This document shows positions 1 through 6,517 of a stretch of DNA of 11,370 nucleotides, one piece after another. Source of the DNA: Balneolia bacterium (GTDB lineage Bacteria; Bacteroidota; Rhodothermia; Balneolales; Cyclonatronaceae); contig PXAI01000168.1 of the NCBI GenBank assembly GCA_003567135.1, forward strand, positions 1-11,370. The letters run 5' to 3'. Within the stretch, counting starts at the first letter, position 1, and each line of letters opens with the position of its first letter. A model generated the notes under the pieces. It was not told the DNA's origin, did not search any database, and saw only the letters and a program-made list of their open reading frames with translations. Both the position numbers and the translations under genes were made by a program.

Positions 1-8
1 CCGGAAGA

Positions 9-356
9 TTAGTTCTCGGGAGAAACCATCCCGGCTTCAACCGGACAGCCGTCGCGCAGATATTCAAAACGGTAAATTCCGGTATTGTGGCCGTCGCTCC
101 ACTGAATCTGAATGGCATAATTTCCGCTCATGGTAAGGTTGGTGATCTTCAGCCGGTCAGAGGTATCCACCAGAAACTTAGCAGGATCCATCGGTTTTCC
201 CATCGCGTGGTGTCCGCCCTGACAAAAGACACAGGGACAGTTTTTACGAAGTCCGCCAAAGGGATAGACCGAAGTATGGCCATCGCCCCATTGTATGAGT
301 AGTTTTTTTTCAGAACTTTCGACAATAATATCTCTTGGCTTGTATTTTATATCCAT
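9..356 (-). CDS. DUF971 (GBBH-like N-terminal) domain protein
   Basis: This 115-residue protein is essentially one DUF971 domain, the fold found at the N-terminus of gamma-butyrobetaine hydroxylase. Two similar halves are visible: a WGDGHTSVYPF strand pair near residues 23-33 and WSDGHNTGIYRFEYLR near 86-101. Cysteines C40, C42 and C45 (motif CPCVFC) together with H90 match the Cys-x-Cys-x2-Cys plus His zinc site of gamma-butyrobetaine hydroxylase. No oxygenase domain follows, so it is not itself a hydroxylase. In many bacteria this domain stands alone or is fused to Mrp/ApbC-type ATPases, and its exact role is unknown; iron-sulfur or metal handling is a guess. The ATG at 354-356 has no SD before it. 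The gene diverges from trpB across 174 bp. Family assignment is firm; function is open. Confidence 0.9.
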   Translation of the reverse strand: MDIKYKPRDIIVESSEKKLLIQWGDGHTSVYPFGGLRKNCPCVFCQGGHHAMGKPMDPAKFLVDTSDRLKITNLTMSGNYAIQIQWSDGHNTGIYRFEYLRDGCPVEAGMVSPEN

Positions 357-530
357 AGGAAAAGTTAAATAATCGTGAATCAGGTGAACTGAATACCGCT
401 GTGAAGGTGTTAATAATGTTATCGGTCCGGCCGATCTTACAAGTCGCGGAATTTCCGATTAAAATTTAATTCAAGGCCGGATTTGATTATTTTCCGCATC
501 TGAATTTACGAAATCTAAATAATTGCTTTA
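357..530. promoter_or_regulatory. Divergent intergenic region upstream of trpB with two small dyads
   Basis: This 174-bp spacer must hold the promoters of the DUF971 gene and of trpBA. Two short inverted repeats are visible: ATCGG/CCGAT at 421-435 with a 5-base centre, and CGGAA-T-TTCCG at 447-457. Either could be an operator half-site pair. I see no leader peptide rich in TGG codons and no T-box-like terminator, so classical trp attenuation is not supported. No convincing -33/-7 or -35/-10 pair stands out. There is no SD before the trpB GTG. That it holds promoters follows from gene layout; the operator idea is weak inference. Confidence 0.3.
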
Positions 531-1754
531 GTGTCAGATTTAAACATAATCCCCCAAACCAGAAAAACGTACGACTGGCCGTCACAGGCCGGATACTACG
601 GGAAATTCGGCGGCAAATTTGTGCCCGAAATCCTGATCCCCGCTCTCGATGAACTTGAAAAAGCCTACAAGGAAGCGTGGCAGGATGAAGTATTTCAAAA
701 AACCCGGATGGATCACCTGCATAATTACGTAGGCCGCGTAACTCCGCTCACGTTCGCCGAGCGGCTGACGGAACATTACGGGAAGGGTAAAATCTATCTG
801 AAGCGGGAGGATCTGTGCCATACCGGAGCGCATAAAATCAATAACACGATTGGCCAGGTTTTGCTGGCTATGCGGATGGGCAAAAAGAAGATCATCGCTG
901 AAACCGGCGCGGGTCAGCACGGCGTGGCAACGGCTACGGTCTGTGCCAGATTTGGTCTTGAATGTATCGTGTATATGGGCGCAGAAGATATTGAGCGTCA
1001 GAAGCTTAATGTCGATCGCATGAGGCTTCTTGGAGCAGAAGTGAGAAGCGTTACAAGCGGATCGCAGACGCTCAAAGATGCCACCAACGAAGCCATCCGC
1101 CACTGGGTTACGCACGTTGAGGACACGTTTTATATTATTGGATCAGCCGTTGGCCCGCATCCTTATCCGCAGATGGTACGCGACTTTCAGGCGATCATCG
1201 GCGAAGAGACAAAAACGCAGCTTCAGGATATCGAGGGAAGGCTTCCCGATTATGTTATTGCCTGCGTGGGTGGCGGATCAAACGCGATCGGCATATTTTA
1301 TCCTTTTATAAATGATGAGCAGGTAAAGCTGATCGGTACCGAAGCGGCCGGACTCGGCGCGGAAAGCGACAAAACGGCGGCAACATTTGCTAAAGGCGGT
1401 ACCGGCGTGCTGCACGGCTCTATGAGCTATTTGCTGCAAACCGACAGTGGCCAGGTTACACTGGCGCACTCCATCAGCGCCGGACTCGATTATCCCGGAG
1501 TTGGGCCCGAGCACTCACATCTGTTCGATACAGGCCGCGTTCAGTACGTGCCGGTAACCGATAAAGAAGCGATGGACGCCGTAAAGCTTACATCCAACCT
1601 GGAAGGTATTATCCCCGCCATAGAAACCGGTCACGCCATGGCATGGCTCGAAAAACTGATGCCTAAAACCAAAAAAGACGATCTGATCGTAATCAATTTC
1701 TCGGGCCGTGGCGACAAGGACATGGGAACCATTTCCGATTATTTTTTCAGCTGA
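531..1754 (+). CDS. trpB: Tryptophan synthase beta subunit
   Basis: TrpB condenses indole with L-serine to form L-tryptophan using pyridoxal phosphate (PLP), as the beta subunit of the cytoplasmic alpha2-beta2 complex. The 407-residue length fits the TrpB1 class. The opening GYYGKFGGKFVPE (residues 21-33) is typical. PLP lysine K102 lies in GAHKINN, the catalytic glutamate E124 in ETGAGQHG, the phosphate-binding GGGSN at 247-251, and SGRGDKD, whose serine contacts the pyridine nitrogen, at 391-397. The start is GTG at 531: an in-frame TAA lies at 516-518 and no ATG intervenes. There is no SD. trpA follows 16 bp downstream, giving a trpBA operon. The rest of the trp pathway is not next to it, since the upstream neighbour is a divergent, unrelated gene. 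Identity is essentially certain. Confidence 0.98.
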   Translation: MSDLNIIPQTRKTYDWPSQAGYYGKFGGKFVPEILIPALDELEKAYKEAWQDEVFQKTRMDHLHNYVGRVTPLTFAERLTEHYGKGKIYLKREDLCHTGAHKINNTIGQVLLAMRMGKKKIIAETGAGQHGVATATVCARFGLECIVYMGAEDIERQKLNVDRMRLLGAEVRSVTSGSQTLKDATNEAIRHWVTHVEDTFYIIGSAVGPHPYPQMVRDFQAIIGEETKTQLQDIEGRLPDYVIACVGGGSNAIGIFYPFINDEQVKLIGTEAAGLGAESDKTAATFAKGGTGVLHGSMSYLLQTDSGQVTLAHSISAGLDYPGVGPEHSHLFDTGRVQYVPVTDKEAMDAVKLTSNLEGIIPAIETGHAMAWLEKLMPKTKKDDLIVINFSGRGDKDMGTISDYFFS

Positions 1755-1770
1755 AACAGAACGTAAACAC

Positions 1771-2598
1771 ATGACGATAGACGCCGTAAAACATTCCATA
1801 AACCGCATCGACAAGCTTTTTGCTGAAAAGCAGGGTGATGCAAAAATTATGAACCTGTTCATCACCGCAGGGTATCCGGATCCTGCTGAAACTGCTGAAC
1901 TGATTCTCGGCTATGAAAAAAACGGAGCCGATCTGATTGAGCTCGGCATGCCGTTCAGTGATCCGCTCGCCGACGGACCGACGATCCAGTACTCGAGTGA
2001 AGTCGCCCTGAAAAAAGGCGTAACAATGGATACGATATTCGGGATCATCCGTAAAGTACGCGAGAAGTCTGACATTCCGATTGTGCTGATGGGATATATC
2101 AATCCCGTAATTCACTACGGCGTGGAAAACTTTTTCCGGGATGCAGCCGCTGCCGGCGCCGACGGACTAATTATGCCTGACGTGCCCGTTGAAGAATCCT
2201 CATATCTGCTTAAACCGGCATCCGAAAAACACGGCCTGCCGCTGATTTATCTCGTTGCCCCAAACAGCACCGACGAACGTATGCAGCTCGTTGATCGCAA
2301 TTCCGGCGGATTTGTCTACTGCGTTTCCGTAACCGGCGTAACCGGCGCGAGACAGGGGGAGGACATCAGACAATCGGTCGGGCGGTTCATCCAGCGCGTA
2401 AAAAAGAACGTAACAGAAAATCCGGTACTCATTGGATTCGGCATTTCCAGCCACGAAGACGCCGTGGAGATTTCAAAAGAAGTAGACGGGTTTATCGTTG
2501 GCAGCGCGCTTATCAATAACATCAGAGAGCACGAGGGAAAAGAAAACTGGAAGGAAAAGCATTTTGATTTTGTGAGATCGCTGAAATACGGTGGTTAA
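1771..2598 (+). CDS. trpA: Tryptophan synthase alpha subunit
   Basis: TrpA cleaves indole-3-glycerol phosphate to indole and glyceraldehyde 3-phosphate, and passes indole through a tunnel to TrpB. From the ATG at 1771 the protein has 275 residues, close to the usual 260-270. The TIM-barrel motif ELGMPFSDPLADGPTIQ carries the two catalytic acids, E57 and D68. MPDVPVEE (135-142), VTGVTGAR (187-194) and the phosphate-binding loops GFGIS (222-226) and GSAL (244-247) are also present. The frame stays open upstream to an ATG at 1708 inside trpB, but that 21-residue extension resembles no TrpA and reads trpB sequence out of frame. The 1771 start leaves a 16-bp gap after trpB. There is no clear SD. 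The stop codon lies inside the first copy of the direct repeat at 2597-2629. Confidence 0.97.
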   Translation: MTIDAVKHSINRIDKLFAEKQGDAKIMNLFITAGYPDPAETAELILGYEKNGADLIELGMPFSDPLADGPTIQYSSEVALKKGVTMDTIFGIIRKVREKSDIPIVLMGYINPVIHYGVENFFRDAAAAGADGLIMPDVPVEESSYLLKPASEKHGLPLIYLVAPNSTDERMQLVDRNSGGFVYCVSVTGVTGARQGEDIRQSVGRFIQRVKKNVTENPVLIGFGISSHEDAVEISKEVDGFIVGSALINNIREHEGKENWKEKHFDFVRSLKYGG

Positions 2599-2629
2599 TT
2601 CAGAATTCAGGATGTAAGAATTCAGAATT
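2597..2629 (+). repeat. Short direct repeat AATTCAGAATT, two copies
   Basis: The 11-mer AATTCAGAATT occurs exactly at 2597-2607 and 2619-2629. The start-to-start distance is 22 bp, about two helical turns. The first copy includes the last two bases of the trpA stop codon. A related 13-mer, ATTCAGAATTCAG (2598-2610), recurs inside the DUF4837 gene at 3498-3510. It could be a paired protein site, a trace of slippage, or chance in AT-rich DNA. The sequence match is certain; function is unknown. Confidence 0.6.
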
Positions 2630-2898
2630 AGGGGTGGATCCAGAAAATAGAAATTGCAAATACAATAAATTCAATCCTGTAGGTACAGGGCATGCCCTGT
2701 ACCTACAGGGTGGTATTGGTAGATTATTTGTGGGAATTATGATTTACATTAAAACAAAAATCCCTTCTGGTCCAAAATTAAACCCGATCTTCAAGCCACG
2801 CGAATCTTCAGGAATCCTGTAATAATTATCCCTAAAAAAAGTTATACTATCTGGCGACAGCAATCGCGGGAATTTTTTTCAAAACTGAGCATATAACC
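2599..2898. other. 300-bp spacer between trpA and the DUF4837 gene
   Basis: The spacer contains the direct repeat (2597-2629), the 34-bp palindrome (2676-2709), and then about 190 bp of AT-rich sequence. A 62-codon frame (2634-2822) runs through the palindrome and looks spurious. Its last 27 codons (ATG at 2739, TAA at 2820-2822) form a mini-frame with no SD and no recognisable product. A TATACT (2843-2848) might be a -10 box for the DUF4837 gene, but no matching -35 is evident. Apart from the palindrome, no terminator with a T-tract is visible after trpA. Confidence 0.5.
2676..2709. repeat. Perfect 34-bp REP-like palindrome
   Basis: The half-site CCTGTAGGTACAGGGCA (2676-2692) is followed at once by its exact reverse complement (2693-2709), with no mismatch and no spacer; the centre is GCATGC. 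The arms include GTAG near the outer edge and CTAC on the other side. A GTAG head is typical of REP elements, the small hairpins dispersed by REP-associated tyrosine transposases (RAYT). In RNA or single-stranded DNA it would form a very stable hairpin, so it may also protect or terminate trpBA mRNA, although no T-tract follows. The palindrome is certain; the REP family assignment is inference, since no second copy lies in this window. Confidence 0.85.
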
Positions 2899-4005
2899 AT
2901 GAGAAGCACACTTAAAATCACGCTTTTAGCCGTTATCAGCGCGGTATATTTTATTGGATGTGAGGGTGATTACAGACAGATGGCTGTTGGAGCCAATGCC
3001 GAAATTTTAGTTGTGATGGATTCCACCAAGGCAGCGCAAAGTGCTACGGCTCTGGCTATCAGGGAGACTTATGGCGCGCCTTTAATGACGATTCCGCGAC
3101 GCAGCGCTCAGTATGATCTTCGTTTCAGATTGCTGAATACCAACCGCCAGCTTGAGAATATCCAGCAGCATCGTAACATCATTTTTGCCGCTACGCTTGA
3201 TGAAGACAGTAATGTGGGCCAGTATGTCAGAGCCATTCTCAGCGAGGCCGTAAAGGACAGAATTCGGAGTGGTGATCTGCTTCAAATTCCATTACGTGAT
3301 CGCTGGGCGCAGGATCAGTGGGTAATGATTTATGTGGGAAATGACGACGAAACACTGGCGCAGCACATCCGCAAAAATGCGGGAAAATCAATTAAGGAGC
3401 TGCATGAACTGGAAATGCCGCGCTGGCGACGCTACATTTACCGCCGCGCCGAGCAGGTTCAGCTTGCTCAGAATATTATGGATGCCTACGGGTGGTCATT
3501 CAGAATTCAGCATGATTACCGCCTCGGCGTGGATACCCTCAATTTCGTAACCCTGCGCCGTTTTACGCACGATAACGACCGCTGGATATGGGTTTGGTGG
3601 CAGGATGATGTGGCCTCAATCGATCACATTGACAAGGAGTGGATTAACACTACCAGAGACAGCCTTAACCAGCACTATATGCGGGGATCGCGCGACAGTT
3701 CGTTTGTAACAACCGAATACCGCGAGCCTATGTCGTTCCGGGATGATCTGGTGATAAACGGCAAACAAACCTTCGAAACTTTAGGTTTGTGGCGGATGGA
3801 GTTTGACCTGATGGGAGGTCCGTTCGTGAATTACGTTATGTACGACGAACAGCACCAGAGACTCTACATGATGGAATACGGTCAGTTTGCGCCGCGCTGG
3901 AATAAACGTAACTTTGTGTATCAGTTTCAGGCTATGGCACGTACGTTTATATCTGATCCTTCTGCTGCGAGAAAAAATGAGGAAGAAGACGAAATAAGTA
4001 TCTGA
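2899..4005 (+). CDS. DUF4837 family lipoprotein
   Basis: This 368-residue protein matches the DUF4837 family of predicted lipoproteins as I remember it. Its function is unknown. Residues 1-20 form a signal peptide (MRSTLKITLL then a hydrophobic stretch) ending in a lipobox-like FIGC, so C21 is the likely lipidated cysteine. The -3 Phe is slightly unusual. The mature start, DYRQMAVGANAEILVVMD (24-41), followed by ETYGAPLMTIPRRSAQYDLRF (56-76) and NIIFAATL (93-100), is the family's typical N-terminal half. A Trp-rich strand WIWVWWQDD lies at 229-237, and RMEFDLMGGPFVNYVMYDE at 299-317 marks the C-terminal half. The last residues are acidic. It probably faces the periplasm at the inner or outer membrane. 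There is no clear SD. bioC begins 127 bp downstream and need not share its promoter. Confidence 0.88.
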   Translation: MRSTLKITLLAVISAVYFIGCEGDYRQMAVGANAEILVVMDSTKAAQSATALAIRETYGAPLMTIPRRSAQYDLRFRLLNTNRQLENIQQHRNIIFAATLDEDSNVGQYVRAILSEAVKDRIRSGDLLQIPLRDRWAQDQWVMIYVGNDDETLAQHIRKNAGKSIKELHELEMPRWRRYIYRRAEQVQLAQNIMDAYGWSFRIQHDYRLGVDTLNFVTLRRFTHDNDRWIWVWWQDDVASIDHIDKEWINTTRDSLNQHYMRGSRDSSFVTTEYREPMSFRDDLVINGKQTFETLGLWRMEFDLMGGPFVNYVMYDEQHQRLYMMEYGQFAPRWNKRNFVYQFQAMARTFISDPSAARKNEEEDEISI

Positions 4006-4059
4006 TTTTATGTTATCTTCTCTAAGCATGCACTCAGGAGAGTAACAATCAGTTCACAT

Positions 4060-4117
4060 CGGTTGAAATCATCTCAACCGGCAAACTTTAACTATTTTCT
4101 GACAGGAAGACCCTGTC
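4060..4117 (+). promoter_or_regulatory. Two tandem inverted repeats upstream of the bioC-like gene
   Basis: CGGTTGA (4060-4066) pairs with TCAACCG (4074-4080) across a 7-base loop. GACAGG (4101-4106) pairs with CCTGTC (4112-4117) across a 5-base loop, ending 15 bases before the bioC ATG. Neither is followed by a T-tract, so they are not standard terminators. They could be operators or 5' UTR hairpins for bioC. They do not look like a BirA operator. The dyads are certain; a role is inference. Confidence 0.4.
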
Positions 4118-4132
4118 TGCAAGTTACATTAC

Positions 4133-4954
4133 ATGAAAACAGACATTGGCCCTGATCTGATATCAGGTTACGTTCAGACGAACAAAGAAGTCATTAGAAA
4201 TGCGTTCAGCAGAGGCGCCGGCAGCTACGATCATTATGCGTTTGTACAGCAGAAAATTGCCGGGCTTCTTTTTGAAAACCTGCCGAACAGCTCAGAGATG
4301 TATAAAAAACGCATCTTTGAAATAGGATGCGGTACCGGAATCATTTCCGAAAAACTGCTCAGGAATTATCCTGACTCTAAAATTTGCATGACCGATATTT
4401 CGCCTCAGATGGTGAATATGTGCAAGCTTAAGCTCATCAGCGTACCGCACAGCGGAGCGTGGTTCAAGGTTCTCGATGCTGAATATGACGACATCGGGAA
4501 TTCTTTCGATCTCATTGTAAGTAGCCTTACCGCTCACTGGTTTGATGATATTCACGCCTCCATCCAAAAAATTACAGATGCCCTTAATCCGGGTGGTATG
4601 CTCGTTATGAGCTACCTCACAAATGACTCATTTCCGGAGTGGAGAAATGTTTGCGATACGATGAATATCGCCTGCACGGCCAACAGGTTGCCCGAAAAAG
4701 AGGAGCTACAGTCCGTAATCCTTGAACATGATTTCAGATTTGAGCCATTTTCAGTCCGCACCACGTTTGATAAATCCCATGATTTCTTCAAAAGCCTGAA
4801 AAAATCCGGTGTAAATACACAAACAGGAGAAAAACAGCTGGGCGTAAGCGATTTTAGAAAACTGGTTAGAATGTGGGATTCAACCGAAGAGAACGGAATA
4901 AACATAACCTATTCTGGTGAACTGCTGATCCTGCGAAAAGAGCAGGCGATATAA
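4133..4954 (+). CDS. bioC: BioC-like malonyl-ACP O-methyltransferase
   Basis: BioC methylates malonyl-ACP with S-adenosylmethionine (SAM), disguising the carboxylate so that fatty-acid synthase can build the pimeloyl chain of biotin. This 273-residue class I methyltransferase aligns with BioC along its length. It has IRNAFSRGAGSYDHYA near 21-36, SAM motif I EIGCGTG at 63-69, the acidic residue D88 in TDISPQM, and SLTAHWFDD at 131-139, equivalent to SNLAVQWC in E. coli. NPGG is at 152-155, SFPEW at 166-170 and ANRLP at 183-187. The BioC-typical tail SLKKSGVNTQTGEKQLG (221-237) is followed by LVRMW. No other bio genes lie in the window, so its biotin role rests on similarity alone; another small-molecule methyltransferase is possible. 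The ATG at 4133 has no SD and is preceded by two dyads. Confidence 0.8.
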   Translation: MKTDIGPDLISGYVQTNKEVIRNAFSRGAGSYDHYAFVQQKIAGLLFENLPNSSEMYKKRIFEIGCGTGIISEKLLRNYPDSKICMTDISPQMVNMCKLKLISVPHSGAWFKVLDAEYDDIGNSFDLIVSSLTAHWFDDIHASIQKITDALNPGGMLVMSYLTNDSFPEWRNVCDTMNIACTANRLPEKEELQSVILEHDFRFEPFSVRTTFDKSHDFFKSLKKSGVNTQTGEKQLGVSDFRKLVRMWDSTEENGINITYSGELLILRKEQAI

Positions 4955-4991
4955 ATGCAACATACTTGCAATTAAGTTTGTAATGTTGTAC

Positions 4992-5102
4992 ATTCATGAA
5001 GTCCCAATGCAATATGATTCATGGATATAAATCAGCCCCAACAGTAGCTCGTTGGAGCAGTTCATCAGATGCAGCCTCTTGAAAGGGCTGCATTTATTTT
5101 TT
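4992..5102 (+). ncRNA. Candidate structured small RNA or bioC 3' UTR
   Basis: About 110 bp with three successive stem-loops ending in a T-tract. Stem 1 is nine pairs with one G-U (4992-5000 with 5018-5026). Stem 2 is CCAAC/GTTGG (5038-5042 with 5051-5055), or alternatively GCTC/GAGC (5047-5050 with 5055-5058). Stem 3 is the terminator. A possible promoter precedes it: TTGCAA (4966-4971), a 17-bp gap, then TACATT (4989-4994). TAAGTTTG (4973-4980) also matches the Bacteroidota -7 element TAnnTTTG, but has no -33 partner at the right distance. It may be a stand-alone RNA or simply the 3' end of bioC mRNA. I cannot place it in a known RNA family. Confidence 0.3.
5069..5102 (+). terminator. Rho-independent terminator downstream of bioC
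   Basis: ATGCAGCC (5069-5076) pairs perfectly with GGCTGCAT (5086-5093) across a 9-base loop and is followed by TTATTTTTT (5094-5102). It ends bioC transcripts or the candidate small RNA, and insulates them from the aldolase promoter region. Confidence 0.88.
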
Positions 5103-5123
5103 GTAGCAATTCTCGTTCCCGAT

Positions 5124-5145
5124 AATAAAAAAGCCCTTTTTTATT
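5124..5145. repeat. AT-rich inverted repeat between terminator and aldolase gene
   Basis: AATAAAAAAG (5124-5133) is followed, after two C residues, by its exact reverse complement CTTTTTTATT (5136-5145). The A- and T-runs could serve as a weak terminator on either strand, or as an upstream AT-rich element for the aldolase promoter. The repeat is certain; the role is not. Confidence 0.45.
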
Positions 5146-5234
5146 TCCAGTATTTTTATTGATTTAAATCTCATAAAACTATTCAATTTTCGGGCTGAAA
5201 ACATTATATTTAACTGTTCAAATGTTATTTAAAC

Positions 5235-5248
5235 AACCTTAGGAGGTT
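5235..5248 (+). promoter_or_regulatory. Strong Shine-Dalgarno site inside a small hairpin
   Basis: AGGAGG (5241-5246) lies 11 bases before the aldolase ATG. It is the only full SD consensus placed before a gene start in this window and fixes the start at 5258. It overlaps an inverted repeat, AACCT (5235-5239) and AGGTT (5244-5248) with a TAGG loop, so half of the SD can be paired. A weak five-pair stem could tune access. Confidence 0.75.
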
Positions 5249-5257
5249 AACAGACCA

Positions 5258-6334
5258 ATGGCATTATCATTATCAAAAATTGAAGAATATTTAGGGCAGG
5301 AAGCAGATGGCCTGCTCGGACATGAGTGTAAGACAATTTCTAAAAAAGACCTGCATCTGCCGTCATCAGATTTTGTTGACAATGTATGGGCGCATTCAGA
5401 CCGTAACATCCGCGTACTGCGGAATATGCAACAGATTTATAACACCGGACGCCTCGGCGGTACCGGTTATATGTCGATCCTCCCTGTAGATCAGGGAATC
5501 GAGCATTCAGGTGGTGCATCATTCGCGAAAAACCCGGCTTATTTTGATCCTGAGAATATCGTAAAACTCGCGATTGAAGGCGGCTGTAACGCGGTAGCAT
5601 CAACCTATGGTGTACTTGGTGCAGTTGCACGCAAGTATGCACATAAAATTCCATTCGTGGTAAAAATCAACCACAATGAGCTGATGACTTACCCGAACAA
5701 CTTCGATCAGATTATGTTCGGTACTATTGAAGAAGCTTACGAAATGGGTGCTGCCGCTGTCGGTGCTACCATTTATTTCGGTTCTGAAGAATCTAATCGT
5801 CAGATTATCGAAGTAGCTCAGGCTTTTGCCTACGCGCACGAGCTGGGCATGGCAACGATTCTATGGTGCTACACCAGAAACAACTCCTTCAAGAAAGACG
5901 GCGTTGATTATCACGTAGCTGCCGACCTTACAGGCCAGGCAAACCACCTCGGTGTTACCATCGAAGCGGATATCATCAAGCAGAAGCTTCCTGAAGTAAA
6001 CGGTGGATTCAAGGCGCTCAACGCCGGCGACTCTTCCTACGGAAAGCTCGATGAAAGAATTTACTCTGAGTTAACATCAGACAACCCGATTGATCTGACC
6101 CGTTACCAGCTTGCAAACTGCTACATGGGCCGCGCAAACCTGATTAACTCAGGCGGTGCATCCGGTTCCAACGACTTCGCCGATGCGGTTAAAACTGCCG
6201 TCATCAACAAGCGTGCAGGTGGAGCAGGGCTCATTAGTGGTCGTAAGGCATTCCAGCGCCCGATGGGCGAAGGTGTTAAGCTTCTCAACACCATCCAGGA
6301 TGTATATCTCTGTGATGATGTGACGATCGCCTGA
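5258..6334 (+). CDS. fbaB: Class I fructose-bisphosphate aldolase (FbaB/DhnA type)
   Basis: The enzyme reversibly splits fructose 1,6-bisphosphate into dihydroxyacetone phosphate and glyceraldehyde 3-phosphate through a Schiff base, in glycolysis and gluconeogenesis. The 358-residue protein follows E. coli FbaB (350 residues) throughout: LPVDQGIEHS at 75-84, VVKINHNELMTYP at 134-146, EADIIKQKLPEVNGGF at 236-251 with K241 as the likely Schiff-base lysine, LTSDNPIDLTRYQLANCYMG at 272-291, the phosphate-binding NSGGASG at 297-303, and GLISGRKAFQ at 324-333. It is not the zinc class II enzyme. The start has a strong SD. Terminators on both sides (5069-5102 and 6362-6392) make it a single-gene unit. 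The strong SD, rare among its neighbours, suggests high expression or special translational control, which is inference. Confidence 0.96.
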   Translation: MALSLSKIEEYLGQEADGLLGHECKTISKKDLHLPSSDFVDNVWAHSDRNIRVLRNMQQIYNTGRLGGTGYMSILPVDQGIEHSGGASFAKNPAYFDPENIVKLAIEGGCNAVASTYGVLGAVARKYAHKIPFVVKINHNELMTYPNNFDQIMFGTIEEAYEMGAAAVGATIYFGSEESNRQIIEVAQAFAYAHELGMATILWCYTRNNSFKKDGVDYHVAADLTGQANHLGVTIEADIIKQKLPEVNGGFKALNAGDSSYGKLDERIYSELTSDNPIDLTRYQLANCYMGRANLINSGGASGSNDFADAVKTAVINKRAGGAGLISGRKAFQRPMGEGVKLLNTIQDVYLCDDVTIA

Positions 6335-6361
6335 CGCAACTCTGTTTTAATTCAGAACATC

Positions 6362-6392
6362 AGCCCCGTATGTTGTCATACGGGGCTTTTTT
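6362..6392 (+). terminator. Strong rho-independent terminator of the aldolase gene
   Basis: AGCCCCGTATG (6362-6372) pairs perfectly with CATACGGGGCT (6377-6387) across a TTGT loop, followed by TTTTT to 6392. It lies 28 bp after the aldolase stop. The remaining spacer up to 6517 should hold the promoter of the next gene. TTGGCA at 6434-6439 is a possible -35, but no well-spaced -10 is evident. Confidence 0.95.
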
Positions 6393-6517
6393 ATGTACCT
6401 CCGTTTCATGAGATTGCTGAAAAAATAGCTATCTTGGCAAGTTCAGAAACGATAAAATATTACCCGCATCCGGAGTTGAATTTTCAGTTCAGGAAAGCAT
6501 TGTGAAATCCGCCTCAC

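Noticed and set aside
1428..1460. TrpB has TDSGQ where Salmonella has TADGQ, placing Ser at the position of Asp305, which contacts the substrate.
   Set aside because: As far as I recall this position varies among TrpB enzymes and an Asp lies next to it; all other catalytic residues are intact, so the enzyme is probably normal.
1708..1770. Upstream ATG extending trpA by 21 codons into trpB.
   Set aside because: The added residues resemble no TrpA N-terminus, and the start at 1771 gives normal length and spacing.
2634..2822. A 62-codon open frame in the trpA-DUF4837 spacer, and the 27-codon mini-frame at its end.
   Set aside because: It reads through the perfect palindrome, has no SD or recognisable protein features, and looks like chance.
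5044..5093. tRNA-like signs: TAGCTC..GAGCA resembling a D-arm, and CTTGAAA in a 5-bp stem resembling a tRNA-Ser(UGA) anticodon loop.
   Set aside because: The D-loop would be only four bases, no T-arm (GTTCGAATC-like) follows, the acceptor ends do not pair, and the supposed anticodon stem runs straight into a T-tract. A terminator explains it better.
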